A stretch of DNA of 64,000 nucleotides, taken from positions 5,213,241-5,277,240 of the forward strand of contig JACDOX010000013.1 in NCBI GenBank assembly GCA_014549065.1. The letters are read 5' to 3'. How positions within the stretch are numbered: position 1 is the first letter of the stretch; every line of letters begins with the position of its first letter. Made by a program: the position numbers and the translations under genes. The notes under the pieces are model-generated. The model made no database searches. It saw only the letters and a list, made by a program, of their open reading frames with translations, and was not told where the DNA came from. Below, one piece after another: positions 49,391 to 62,700 of the stretch. Source of the stretch: Cardinalis cardinalis. Lineage: Eukaryota > Chordata > Aves > Passeriformes > Cardinalidae.

Positions 49391-52300
49391 CACTTTCTGG
49401 CATGCAGAGTTACGCCTTTCCCAATGAAGTTCTCAGTCATGTCACTGCTGTAAATTTTCTTTTATTGCTTTTAAAAAATTTTATTTCAGAAGCCTTATCC
49501 TTCTAGTCAGAGGCTCTTCCTCAAAGATCCTGCTCTGCAATCCCTCAGGGAATCACAGCTCCTCCTCTGAAGAGCACAGACTGTAAAGTCCATGTTTCAT
49601 TTATGGACAGCCCCTTCTGAGCACATCTGCCAGAAATGCACAAATGAACGTGCACCCAGATGAGTAAAAAACTGTCACTAGATTAAGGGTACACTGTNCA
49701 TCATTCAGATGGCTCACTGGCTTCCTCAGATTAATATTAACAAGGAGATGTTGAACCCCAGGTTTCAACTAGCTCATAACTAAATGCAAACTCTAACACT
49801 TGGAGCATTTTGCCATTTTGAAACCTTGTCAAGTTTTAGGTTTTCAGATCAATGTTTGGAATATGTCCATTCAGAGATCTGGGGCAGTGCCAGCATACTT
49901 GGTGTGTTGAACAAGTCAGGATAGGTACAAAAGAAACTGAAGTGGTAACAGTTAGCATTTGTGTTCGGTAAAGAACTCTGCATTTTGTTTAGCTTCTTCA
50001 TAGTGTCGTGTCCCTTTTCAAAAACACTGCTGAATGGGGATGGCTTGGTAAATCTGACAGAAGGGTTTCAGCATTTTATAACATTTGGCATGGCTTTCAG
50101 AGAAGTGAAATGNGTGCCACAGAAGGCGTTTTCAGCTGTGGCACCACTGGATGCACTGGCCTTTCATTTCACTGACATGCATGCTATGTGGTGTTGAAAT
50201 GCTACAAATTTCACTGAGGTTTTTTTGGCACCTACTCCACTGGTGACAGTAAATATGGCATATGAGGGAATCCAGATCAGAAGTTATTTGTGCATTGCTT
50301 TACATCAGTACAAGCTTGCAAACTGCAAGAAGAGAAAAAATCACTATTCTAAAATCTACTCTTTATTGATACTTTTCAGTCATGACAAACAAGGATGAAA
50401 TTTCAGTTTCATGATTTTAGGCAATGAGTGTATTTAACCACTGCAGTTGCAGGAATGAATACCAGACTAAGAAAGTGGTGAGACAAGAGAATCAAGAGAA
50501 ATGTTCTGATTTACTATCTGCTGGAATAGCATGGCATCTATTTGAAGTAAAAATGGTCCAAATGAATTAAACAAATATAGCCTGAGACTTTCATATGAAC
50601 AAGATGACTATTTCAAGAAAAATGTGTTCTATCCTAGATCAGCTCCATTATATTTTTTTTACTTTTACATTTTTTTACATTAGTCTTATTTTTTTAAAAA
50701 TAAAGATGCCTTTAAGGGTTCTGTTTATCATTAGTAAAATGTAAATAAAAGAAATTAGAAGTTCAAGAGAGAGTAAAAGTTGTGTATTGAAAAGTGCCTG
50801 ACTGGATCACAGAGCTGGAAGTTTTCCTGCAAAAGACTACCTGACCTGAAACTGAGCAAAATGGAAAAGTTTCAGCTTTATTGAATATTCTCACAGAAGA
50901 CCACTTTAACACTAAAAACTTTCTGCTTCTGAAATGCAGAATACTTACTATCTGGAAAATAGAGTGTAAAAGTGAGAGATGAGTAAAAGCTCTTGGAAGT
51001 GTTTTGGTTTTTTTAATGAAAGAAAAAAGAAGTCCTTACTCAGACTTACTTATGCAAACCAGAATTTCAAAATTATTGTGTGAACTTTGAAATAAGTGCC
51101 CATTCCTTTGTCCCTCCACTGATGTGGACAGTTTTCTCTGTTCAGCAAATAGTCGTCCAATCTCTTTGGTAAAGAATGAAGCTTCTTTGTTTTGGGACAA
51201 GATATTTCCAGTCTATTTCAAGGTCTGAAATGTCTTCAAACCCCTGACTGGTTTGTTGAATCTAAATACATTCTCCTGGATCTTCTTTTGGCAGGTTTAA
51301 TCATTACTTGGCTGAGTTCCAGGGCTAAGTATGTGGGGTTGTAGAATTCATTTGATATCTTGAACCTGGGGAGTTTCATTACCTGACTATCACTGTGGCA
51401 GAAAACACTGCACAAGTTCTAAAATTTAATTTCATGCTCCATTCGTTTTTGTGTCACTGCTTGTTCTGTGACACCCAGACCTGCAAGTCTGTCTACCCTT
51501 CCTTCCACATAAACATGTAGAAAGACAGCAATGTTTGGATAGAAATTTTAATCCCAACTTTCCAATATCTGCTGAAAACCAGCATTAATTGCAGCCTTGC
51601 CCCTCTCAATTATCAAGAAAGCAGTAGGTAGCAGAGGATGTTAGAGCACTCTCCCAGGGAGTGAAAGATGTCCAGGAGAATAAGAAGGCTTTCCCACCTT
51701 TAACCACAGCACAGCAGAGGTCAAGAAATGAAGCCAAGGTTATACCAATCAATACACATTTAATTATTATTTAATTATTGAACATTCCTGTCTGAAGCTG
51801 AACAATCAGATTGCAGACTCCTGTCAAAAGCTAGATGGATAAGTTTCCCTCTGGATGGATGGATTGTGCCTAAAACAAGGGGTAATTCAGACAAAGGGAC
51901 ATACATCATTTTTAATTGACGAAGGCTGGCCCCTCAACACGATTATTCAAAGCCTAGTGCCAGCTAATGAATCTGCACTGCAACACCATTGTAGCACTTT
52001 GGCTTGAAGTTAGTGCTTCTAAACTACCATTTAATTGTTTCAGTTCATATAATTTGGATTTATGAATAAACATGCATTTTCCTTGGGGCTTTTCTAACCC
52101 TTTCTTGCTGTGGTGAGCAAAGTAAAACTTCAATTTTTGTTTTGACTGAAGTGTTTTGACTGAAGCACTGCTGATTTTCTAAATTCTAATAAGAATTTCT
52201 CAGGGTAACATCACTGTCACTACATGGACTCTGTTTGCTGAAATCTGTGATTAAAAGTGCAAATGGAAAATACAATTCAGTGTGCTGTTTTTCCTGAAGT

Positions 52301-53913
52301 CCCTGCTGCTTCTACAAGTTCCTAATTTAAATACCATTAGCTTTATTTGAAAACAGTTCTGTCCAAAAATATAGTGTAGAACAACATACAATAATCTTTG
52401 CCAGCTAAATGTCTTTAACACAATTTTTAATTAACTTTAATTAGCTAACATGAATTCAACAGAATTTATAATTACCCAATGGTTGATTTTATATTCTTTT
52501 TGCTACTTTTCTATTTNTTTTTTGTATTTTTCTTGCCCTCTTTGAAAATTTTGTACCTGAAAAATAATCTATAAATCCAAAACAGTAAGGCTAACTTTAA
52601 AGATATAAACTGTCATGGACTGTGTGTGCAAATACCCTTGCTTTGCCCTAGATTGCATGCTAACAAGAGAAAGTACACAGTAATCAGCTAAGCTTGAAAA
52701 TTTCAACTTGANCATTTTAGGGATTTTTTTTCACATTTTACAGTTTTTGCTATTAAAAGTAAACAAAGAATGCTTCATTTTGAAAATCTTGTTGTGTAGG
52801 CAAAAGCTGCTGATGATTTGGGTCATGCTACAAGAACATCCAAATCATACACTGGTGTTTCATAAACATCGACAGTTTATGAAAAATCAGCAGAGCCATC
52901 TGCAATCTTTAGTCCAGGTGAAGAACTCGAAGGCCAAGGGAGCCTCCTTATAAATAGTCAGTGAGAAACTGCACGTCAATGAAATGAGTTTTTAAGTCAA
53001 CCACTTAATGTTATGAATAGAGTGTGGGAAAAATAAAGTGTAAATTCTTGTATACATACCACTGATCACACTTAAATTATGTTTGGCATGCCTCTAGTTT
53101 GAGAGCTGAAACTTGGCTTGTGTATCTGAAAAGCACAAAAAAATATGGGGGAGTTAATCAATTAATTTTTCATATGACAGATGTTGGAGATAACCTGTTG
53201 AATTACTCATATTCCCTTAATGAAATGGTATGGATTTGGAATACAAATATTTGGCAATGAGGAGAGCCGTATGAATCAAAAACCATGGTATTGTTTGCGA
53301 TATTTTTGAGTGTGTGAGTGTTCCACAGTGAGGCTGTGGATTGAAAACCAGTGGTTTNTGCTGGAAAGACACGGTAACAAAGAAAGTTACTGGCACAGGA
53401 AAAGGTGGTCTTTACATAGATTTGAAGATAATTTTGAAGGTCATAAAAGCAGATGTTCAGTCCTGACAGGGTAGGATATCCTAAAAGTAAAATGACTGGT
53501 ATCAATTACAAATGCAGACTGTGATTCAGTTAAAATTAGACCACGAGAAATTGCAGCTGTTTGAAGTAGGATGGCCAACTGCGTTCTAGCCCATCTGCCA
53601 AACTCCACTTTTCTTTTTTTTTTAGGGATAAAACAACATATACGTGAGATAAGAGAAGTTATTCAAGATAAGGAATTACACAGTTCCTTTCCTAATCAGT
53701 CATGGCCCACAACACTTCGCTGTGGCTGTCATGGTGTGTAATATATCCCTCTTTCCGTCACCTCCCAGAGACATCGATGTGGGGCCTCTCTTGCCAGGAG
53801 AAATGTGGACTTCTACTGGGGACTAGTAATACAAGGTATTTATTGTTGTCCTGAATATTGTGTTATCTNATATAGGTAAACAAGAGCATAATTTGGATGC
53901 TTGCCAATCCCAA
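49391..53913. other. Non-coding stretch
   Basis: AT-rich, no supported gene. Contains the exact 14-bp tandem at 52138 and a 12-bp-period TTTAATTATTAT doublet near 51760-51782. Confidence 0.55.
52138..52165. repeat. Exact tandem of a 14-bp unit
   Basis: TGTTTTGACTGAAG occurs at 52138-52151 and again, identically, at 52152-52165. Confidence 0.9.
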
Positions 53914-54048
53914 ATGTTTGGNGTGATTTTTGGTTTATTTTTTCTTTGGGGTCTATTTGGGGCTTTTTTTAATTGCTTGTTTTCATTTTTGTTTGGTTTG
54001 TTGATTTTTGTTTGATTGTTGTTTTTTTATGTTTTTAATTTTTTTTAA
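53914..54048. repeat. T/G-biased low-complexity tract
   Basis: About 135 bp composed very largely of T and G on the plus strand (motifs TTTGTTTGG, TTGATTTTTG, TTGTTTTTTTATG), with few C or A. Strong strand asymmetry suggests a simple-repeat decay product or the tail of a minus-strand retroelement, but no adjoining element was found. Confidence 0.7.
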
Positions 54049-57000
54049 GAGTGTGGTCCTCAAATGTTTGTCCTACAAAGACTTCTTAGTCTTAATTTGA
54101 GGCATTTAAGGAATTACACTGGAAATATATGTGCTGTACGTCAAGGGAAAGCTGGTTTTGTGTTTAACTTTGCAAGGAGAGTGTTTGCACAGGAGACATT
54201 AGTGTGATTTACCAAGGGTGTTCAATCCTTGAACTCACAGAGAATGCATTGCCCAGCTTTTCAGGAATTGCATTGGATCAGGCCTTGCCTTTTCTTCCTT
54301 AAGCAGACATGGCTTATGGGCATAGGCTGCAGAAAGGGTCACTACTTTTGCAATGTGCATTGGGTTTTCCATCTCAGAGTGAGGGAAAAGGCAGTTCTTC
54401 CACTGCTTGGGATGGATCCNCCCCAACCAGCTTCAGAGATTTTCATAAGCATTACCAAGGAAGCTCAGAGAGTACTCAGGATTCCTAATGACTATGTTGA
54501 GAAAAAACACAAAATCCCCAAACATACCCACAATACAAAGTGCTCTGAAAGTATTTGGGAAGAGGAAGATTTGGGTTACAGCTGGATAGCAGAGAACAGT
54601 GCTGAAAGGGAAATAGAAAACAGGAGTGACATCAGCATGGGAAGGGCTCAAATTAAAAAGTAGAGAAAAGACCGTGAGAAACATATGTATCTGTGAATAA
54701 TTTAAGACTGAGAAAGTGGAGGAGTCAGCAATATATGAAAAACTGTGTTTTCCATAAATTAATATGTCTTACTGATACTTATTCCAAAGATTATGCATTA
54801 AAATACACTTCTTTGTGTACACAGGTATGAATGTGGAGTGTAAAAAAGAATGCAAGACAGTGTTGCTGTAAATGTCTGAACATTTGCAGAAGCTGCTGTT
54901 CTGCATCTATGTTCCTTAGTTAGANTTGTGCAAGAATGCTGGGTGACCCTTCAGGTTTCCTGGCATTCCTGTAACCATACCAGTGGCAGGGGTGGCAGAG
55001 CCAGGAGCGGTGCATGGCCCACGGGGTAAGTGCATCTGCAGGAGTGTGCAGGCAGCATCCTCCCACCCTCCCCAACAGGGACAGGGTGCTAGCACTCACA
55101 GCTCATCGTGCAAGAATGCCTGACCCCCAAAATGCTGGAGAACAAACCTTGAGAAGCTGCACAAACACAGAGCTGAATGCCAGGTTCTGTAATGGTGCTG
55201 AGCTTGGTTGACCTGACCCCACAGCAGGACTACTGAATTCAACATTGACAGCAAGGGCAGGATGAGCTGTAGCTGTCACCTGGAAAAAACGGCTGAAAGT
55301 GACAACTAGTTTGATTTCTAGATAAAATCCAAACGTGCTTTTTAGACTCCTTACTGATTATTCCAAAATAAAAATACAAATAAACATTTCCAAATACTTT
55401 TTTAATGATAATTTAATATGGAGGATCAAGGGCACGCCCAGTTTTTGAGAAAAGTGATGATGTTTTCGTTTAACACAGCTTTGCCTGAGATAGGTAGTGC
55501 CTCTCAGTGCATTTGAATACAATATTTAAGCAGGCAGTTTTCAGTAGGGAGAAGCCAGCCCCAAAGCTGGTGCAGTCAGAAGGTTCTGCACTCAGGATGC
55601 TGCTGCCTCCAGCCTTGACACAAGTGCGTATGTGATTAACTGGTGATACCGTTTACTGTAAACAGTCATGTGGTTGTCTGGGGTGGCTGCTGTCTGCTAA
55701 NCTGTCTACAACAGCTAATGTGTTCTTTATAAGTTTTGTCTCCAGGTTCTGCAAGACATTTTGTGAAACTCATAAACATCTCTGGGCCATACCTGGAGTA
55801 TCATAAAGGTAGCCACTGCTGGATGGGGAATGACAACTTGGCTGCGGGAGCAGGTTTGAGCACTCTACATGCCTGCAAGATTTCAAAGGGAAAACAGGCA
55901 GACTTTTCAAATTTCTGGTAATTCCTGCTGTGTCAGGTCCCTCTATTTTTCCTTTATTATATTTTCAGTAAATTTAATAAGACCAGTTATTATGATTAAC
56001 ACCTTGAAGGTATCAGAATTTCAGAGGAAATAAAAAAGGAAAGACACTACTTACAGGCCTCTCCCTTGTTTCAGTACTCTGTCTCAAATAAATCTATGCA
56101 ATCTGTGATCTTTTAAATAACTACCTGGTGTTCCATTACCTAGTCCTTCTTTGCAAATTTTTTTCCTTTCTGCAAACCCAGATCCCACCCAAATTCTGCC
56201 AGACTCATGCCAGGGTATAACAATACCTGAAATGCTGAAAGAGATTGATGTTAAACTTCCATTGATTACTGTAAGGTAACAAGTTAAGAATTATTGATAC
56301 TAATACATACAAAAGAGAATTAAGAACAGAAGAAAATCATGAGACAGGAGGAAGGGAAGGTGCATTTGTGACTCAAAGCATCCATGTGCCCAGAGTGGTA
56401 AGGTAGATAAATCTATAAATTTCCAAGCAACTAAACTAGTATTGGCGCTTATTTTCTCTGCTATTTTGAACTAATATGTCATAAACCAACAGTAGAGTAG
56501 TTTTTTGTGCAATATCTCCATAGATACTAATGACACCCAGGAGATATAGATTTTTCTAGTTAAAGAAAATGACATTTTTTTTCTAAGTTTAATCATAAAT
56601 CTGCAAATGCACAAGATCCAGTTTATCAAAGGTGGCTTTGTGCTTACGGCCCGCAGAGCTCCTTATAGCTTCCCTGCCCAAGGCTCCTGCTGAACTATGA
56701 AAGCACAGTTCCCAAAACCAAATATTTCTGTGTTGCAAAGGTGTNTTCTTGGTATGTGCATGAGAATTTAGAAATAGCCACCGATATCTGCAGAAATTCG
56801 AGAGAGTGAAATCTCTGTGCAGAATTTCATAATTGTTTACTCTAGGTTGTCCGTTGCCTGGCACAATGTGCATGGCAGCACTAGCAGGGAATAATTGNTA
56901 TTAAAAGATCTCTCTCTTCTGCAGTACATTTTAGCACTGTTTTCACCCCAGAGTTGTGTTTTCAGGGTGAGCAAGGTACATCTCACCAGATGATGACTCA

Positions 57001-57369
57001 GATGAACCAATCTTCCCACTCCTGACCACGCACGGTCTGCCTCCCAGCACCATATTGCTTTTTTCACCATATTGAAGACAAATGTCAACTTCAACCATCT
57101 ATTCAANCACATTTTAAACTGTCTGGAAGTGGGATGTATGGTTGCCCCAGGGCTTTCCAGGGCACTATTTCTAGCCTACTAATGGAAGGACAGAGATCCT
57201 CCATTGCCTGAAGCCTGCTGGAGGTGGTGATGGCAGGGATAGATGTCCCCTGTGGTCTCCCAGTGTTCAGCCCAGGTGACCCAGAGTTCAGAAAAGAGAA
57301 CTGAGGACTGGCTTTATNAGGAGCAAAGCTGGGGTTCTGTGGAAATGTTGGTTGGCACCAAGTGAATTT
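54049..57369. other. Non-coding stretch
   Basis: No supported gene. The 144-codon plus frame at 54229-54663 starts with TTG and has no recognised domain. A short palindrome GTTTAC-T-GTAAAC lies at 55651-55663 and includes a FOX-like GTAAACA. Confidence 0.5.
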
Positions 57370-57822
57370 TCATAGAATTTTTCAATGGGCTGGGAGAAAC
57401 CTTTAGATATCACTAGTCCAACCCTTTTGCAGTGAACAGGGNCATCTAGAACAAGATCAGGTTGCTCAGAGCTCCATCAAACCTGACCTCCAATGTTTCC
57501 AGAGATGGGACAACCACTGCCTCTCTGAGCAATGTGAGCCAGTGTTTCATCACACTAACTATAAAAAATTTGTTCCTTATCTCCAGTCTGAATCTACCAT
57601 CTTTTAGTTTAAAATCATTACCCAATGTCCTATGGCAACAGGCCCTACTAAAATGTGTACCCCCATCTTTTTTACAGACCTTTTTTCTGTACTGAAAGGC
57701 TCCTCTAAGGTTTCNCCAGGGTCTTCTCCAGGCTGAATAATCCTGACTCTCTCAACTTCTCTTCATAGGAGAGGCGTTCCATCCCTCTGATCATCTTTAT
57801 GTCCCTCCTCTCCTCTCTGCAT
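57370..57822 (-). mobile_element. CR1 LINE 3' fragment, antisense
   Basis: The 3' end is at the left (CATAGAATTTTTCAATGGGC). TCAGAGCTCCATCAAACCTG, CCAATGTCCTATGGCAACAG and TTCTCCAGGCTGAATAATCC follow in the order of the complement of CR1. The minus strand encodes SGLFSLEKTL, a conserved CR1 ORF2 motif. Three Ns; multiple stops; 5'-truncated near 57822. Confidence 0.9.
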
Positions 57823-58175
57823 GAGGAAGGGCCTTTAGCGCTCGTCCTCCTGGTGGGTGGGTGTGTGGGACCATGATCTCTCTGTCCCCCTGGCTGGAGG
57901 CCGGGAGGAGAGGTGGCTTCTCAGCAGGACAGGGTGCCACCAGTCAGGAGCTGTGTGAGGGCGGCGATGCGCGGGGCACGAGGGGGATCAGCCCTGCCAG
58001 CCCTGGCCGAGGTGGGATTCTGTGAGTGGGCCAGCGTGCTGCACTGCTGAGTGCCTGGGCTCAGCTGCCAGCAGCCTCCCTGCTTTCCCAAACCAGCCCC
58101 AGCACCGTCCAAGGTCACCCCCGGCACTTGCACCCAGGCTGTCACTGGCGGCTGCAGGGGGTATTTTTAGCGTGT
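57823..58175. promoter_or_regulatory. GC/CpG-elevated patch beside CR1
   Basis: Around ten CpGs in the first 180 bp (GCGCTCG, GGGCGGCGATGCGCGGGG) in otherwise CpG-poor DNA. The observed/expected ratio over the whole patch looks below the usual CpG-island cut-off. It abuts the 5' end of the antisense CR1 and could be part of a longer repeat instead. No gene start is visible. Confidence 0.2.
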
Positions 58176-59695
58176 TGGAGGCAGTCTCCTAGCTACAGCT
58201 TGGAGAGCTCAGCTGGGCAGGGGCTGGCAGTCCTTTGCACTAAAGCAAAGTCTTCTCGTGAATCCTGCTGTTCAGGCCAAATCCTGCTCTGGGCTTGCTG
58301 CTGTGCTTCCCCTTGCCTCCCCCTTAGCTTGGCTTTCAGGGTTTGGTGGGAACATTGCCCAGGTATTCCTCTGGGTTCCTGGAGTGCAACTAGTGACCGG
58401 GGTTGTTTACATCCTCTGCTGAGCTAGAAATGGTCTTTTGTTCAAGTACAGAGATGTATGCTCCTGGCTGTCAGGATAAAAGACCAAATATTGTTTATGT
58501 TGTGTGTAGTAATCTATCTCACATCTGCCAGAGTCTGGCTTTATGTAAAGATGTGAAAGAACATTCATTAATTCCTCTTTAAGGGCAAGGCTATTAAAAA
58601 GTTATTTTAATTTTAGGCATGAATTCAGAATTTCCACTCTTTTTGAAGTTGCTTGTCTTCCTTAAATTGCTATCTGTCTGAGAACTGTTTATGGATAATA
58701 AAATGTCTTTAAAGATTCTCTTTTGTTTTGGAAAAACCTTGGAGATAATTTGTCTGGCATCTCCTGGATGTTTCACAGACACTGCATGGCTGTTGTTGGG
58801 CTGTTACTAGGATGACTGGAAGTCAGACAGGTTACCTAAGTTTCCAACTTTATTTGTCTGATTAAAGCAGACAATGTAACTGCTGCAAGTGCAGGACATC
58901 CATGTAACTCAGTAAAAGCTGAGCANCAGAGAAGACTGAGCTTTGAGACTGATAATTTCTTCTTTGTCAGCAAAATATTTGTGTCTTGAATTAATCNAGT
59001 AAATTTCTTTTTTTCCTTTCCATATTTTCTTCCTTTTGCCTTTTGAAAATAGCTGCATTTGTTCTCTGAGAGCTGAGGGACTTTTTCCTAGTATTTACTC
59101 TGATACATGCTGCATAGGAACAATGAAACCTCTTGTTCAACTTTTATGAATGCTCTCCAGGGACCTGGACTTCTTTTGCTGCTAACATTATTTTATTTGC
59201 CACTTACAATTTCATATTAGGCATGCACAGATCTCATCAACATTTGTTAAATAGTGGAATAAATTCTGAATTTTTCCTACTGCAACAACATGGAATTGAT
59301 TGACCACAATCTTGGAGAGGGAGTGAGGTACATGTGCCTGTACCATGCCAGCNTTTTGTATGGAATGGCTACCAGTGTTGTAGTCCAAGGAATTTTTTAA
59401 AAAATATTTTCCTCTGTAGTATCACCATGAAAACTTTCCTCTTCAGTTACAAGTACCTCTGAATCTCTAAAAACCAGAACAGTTTTTAGGGTACACTTGC
59501 GATAAAAGAGAACCAAATATTACTAAAAAAAATGAACAGAATCCCTGTACAACAAAAACTCAACATTGTAATGTACCTTAGGAGGAGTTATTCATAAGCT
59601 GAGGAAAAATGCATTTTGAGGATTGTGGTTCATATAGCCTGGAAAGAAACAGAAGTCTTTTCATGTCTTTTATAGGTTTAGGGGTTTCTATTAAC
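58176..59695. other. Non-coding stretch
   Basis: Nothing identified beyond a perfect ATTTTTTAAAAAAT palindrome at 59392-59405. A 133-codon plus frame (58026-58427) running out of the GC-rich patch is unrecognised. Confidence 0.55.
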
Positions 59696-59778
59696 AAAAG
59701 AAAAAAAAGAAAAAAAAAGGGGGGGAGGGAAAAGAAGGGAAAAAGAAGAAGAAAAAAAAGAAGAAAAAGAAAAGAAAA
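59696..59778 (+). repeat. 83-bp pure purine tract with G-quadruplex motif
   Basis: Every base from 59696 to 59778 is A or G on the plus strand. At 59719-59739 it reads GGGGGGGAGGG, AAAAGAA, GGG. This satisfies the G3+N1-7 four-run pattern (loops of 1, 1 and 7). Purine tracts of this length can form triplex DNA. Confidence 0.95.
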
Positions 59779-62700
59779 CTAATTCTAGAAAGCTTGCATG
59801 TATTATTACAGTAAAACTCTAGTATAGGATAAGTATGGTTATGCCCTCTTCTCTGAGATTTTTCTTTTTGCTTTGTTGGAAATTGACTGGCATAACTCTT
59901 ACCCTCATAAAAAGTTATTTTTTCCTATGTGGAGAAGCAATTCCCAAATTTTCTGGGAACTGCTCTAAAGAACACAGTAAGGTCACAGTGCTCCAGCCTT
60001 TCTAATACCATATCTAATGCTATAATTTCANATCCTCCCTTTTCTTGAGTAAGCCTACCCCTAAAGTCTGTCTTCCATGGAGTCAGCTGAAGTAGGCAGT
60101 AATTTCCCTCCTGACTGTGGAGAATTTGAAATCAGTTTGAGTTATGCAGAGGTTTTCTGTGACATTCAAATGTCTCTACCTTGCACTAGGCAACAATGAA
60201 GGTGCTGTAGCTGCCACAACCTGATTTTCAGCCAGGCCTGGTCTTCCTGAACAGGTGTATGTGCACCAGAGCAAAGTAGCACATCTCTGGACTGTCCTGT
60301 CCAGCTGTGAGCTGCTGCCAGCACCAGCAGTGACAAGTGGCCAAGGCACATTTGGGAACGCCTAAAGCGAGCAATGAACCACGGCCTGTCATCTATCATA
60401 ATGTGTCACTGGATAATGCAGTATTGCTGTTGGAGTGCATGTGGGCTGGTAAACCTTTGCTGGAATGGATGGGCTGTAAGAAGACTGTAAGGGCCAAGAG
60501 ACTCTTCTTCCCTTGTTGAAGTTTTCAGATTAAGGCTTCCCAGGGGAGCAGACTGCTTTTGCTAGCACACAAGTCATTGCTGAATGGAAGGAGGAGCATG
60601 AGGTTTTATGGCCTGTGNTTTTAAGCAAGTACAGCTTGAAGATCTAACAGCCCTTTATGGATTACAAATCCATGAAAACATATGTGGTGTCATAAGATCC
60701 TCCCTGCTAACAGCACAACCTTTTCCCTTTGGTTCCAAAGGCAGCAATCAGTTGCTACTTGCTGGCTGTAATGCATTGTTTACTTGTCTCTAGAGGTATG
60801 CGATTGGTGTCTTATTGTGCTTTGTTAATTTTCTTTCCTTTTCATACTGTCACATACCTTTTTTTCCTGAATTCTTACTTTTATAGCTTCACTAAGTGCT
60901 ACCTTTTCTGGGAAATAACCCTGTGTTGGAGCTTCAGCTGTTCAAGGTGTTGAGAGCTCTGGACCATCTCCAAGAAAGCTCTTAGAGAATGGTCAGATTT
61001 AGGTGTATGAGCAGTCTGGGCTGAGAAGCACCATGGTTTTAAATGGAGCCCTTGGAGCATAGTAGCCACTTTGCCAGAAATCAATTGATTTAAACATATA
61101 AAATGTCACTGTTTTGACCATTACATATTGAAGGTTNCCTTAGAGCATCCCTGAAACATTAGAGCAGCCATTGAGCACTTGTTGTTAACACCCTATTGAA
61201 TACCTATGACTCTGAAGGGGTCCAGGGAAAACAGAAAATGGGAGAGGGAAAAAAAGTCTTGCTAAATAATTCTGCATTCAGATTTTTTTTCAGGAAAAAA
61301 AAGAAGACCTCAGACTTTTATCTGTTTATCTCCTTTTAGAGATCTACAGAAATCAATATTCAAGCTAAAAGATAAAGGGATATAACAAAAAGAAGAAGAG
61401 GACAATAAAGAATATTTGAAAAGAAACAGCAGAGCCTGGCCTGATGTATTTGAGCAAGGGCTGATGTTAGGAATTTCCATGTAGAATAAGCAAAATAAAA
61501 TGTCATCTCATGGTTTAAATACTGCCAGATGATTCAATATACTTTTCACAGCATTCTTTCACCATGTGATATTCTCTTATGTTTGTTGAAGTCAGGAAAT
61601 GAGAAACTGCTTGAAAGGGAAAGGTTAGGCCTCATGTCACTGTATAATATATGCCCACAAGCCTATTATATTAACAGAGCTGCTTAAGATAGTTCAGAAT
61701 AGAAGATGGAGTTAATTTCTACCACAGTATATTCTCACTGTGATCTGCTGACAGAAATCAGTGTATCGTGCACTTGTTAAATTTAGGTTCACAAGAAATA
61801 GGACCGATGAGGAAATTATATCTTTCTTGGGGAAGTTGACATTTGAAAACAAGTTTTTAGCTTGAAGGAGGATGAAAAATTAAACTCTTACACATGTTCA
61901 TTCCAGCAGTCTTTAGAAGACATGTAGATTTGAGTAAATTAAACATTTCATGTCAATATTTGTAGACTTTTCATTTAGATTCAGACTCCCATTTACAGTT
62001 TCTAGTATAGGTACTTTGAAGTTCTGAAAGTTTGTTTGAACGAAAGATGAATTTTTTTAATAATGCTGAAACTGAAAATTTTGATAGTCTTTTAAATAGA
62101 CTTTGGAGTAATTTGAGAAAAAAATACTTTTTGCAACACNTGNTTTTTTTTTCAAAGCACAAATGTTTCCTGAAGGAAAAAATACTTTATCTGAAAAACT
62201 CTCAGCCACCCATAGCAATGAATTAAGTAATACATGTTTTAATTACCTTGCTGTTTACATTCTCTGTAGTTTCCCAGACTTGAAGGAAACTATTAAAGCA
62301 AGGGTAGATGGGATTGTCTGGTCTACTCACACCCATAAAACTCAAATATTGTGGTCTGGTGAGATGTAGCCTAGTTCAGATGTTCTCCTGCCTGCCATGT
62401 TAGAGATTTTGTTCATGACCAGAGGCACATAAAGGCATTAACAAATTAATGTCACACAAAGCCTGCACCACATGTGGACGGGGCTCAAAGGGGAAGAAAG
62501 GATTTTTCACTTCTTGCATTTTTTCAATTCATATGGTTTTCTGTCACTGTAGATAGGAAAATACAATGAAATTTTGCCCTTCTTATCCCGGTTGGTGTAA
62601 GAAAATGGTATCCTTTTCATAACTCTTGTGATGTTTCCAGTTATTTCTAGGTTTAGCAACAATTCTGTTTCCCACATCTAAATTAGAAAGAGTTTATACA

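Noticed and set aside
54229..54663. 144-codon plus-strand open frame
   Set aside because: TTG start, no domain, interrupted by an N and not flanked by splice sites.
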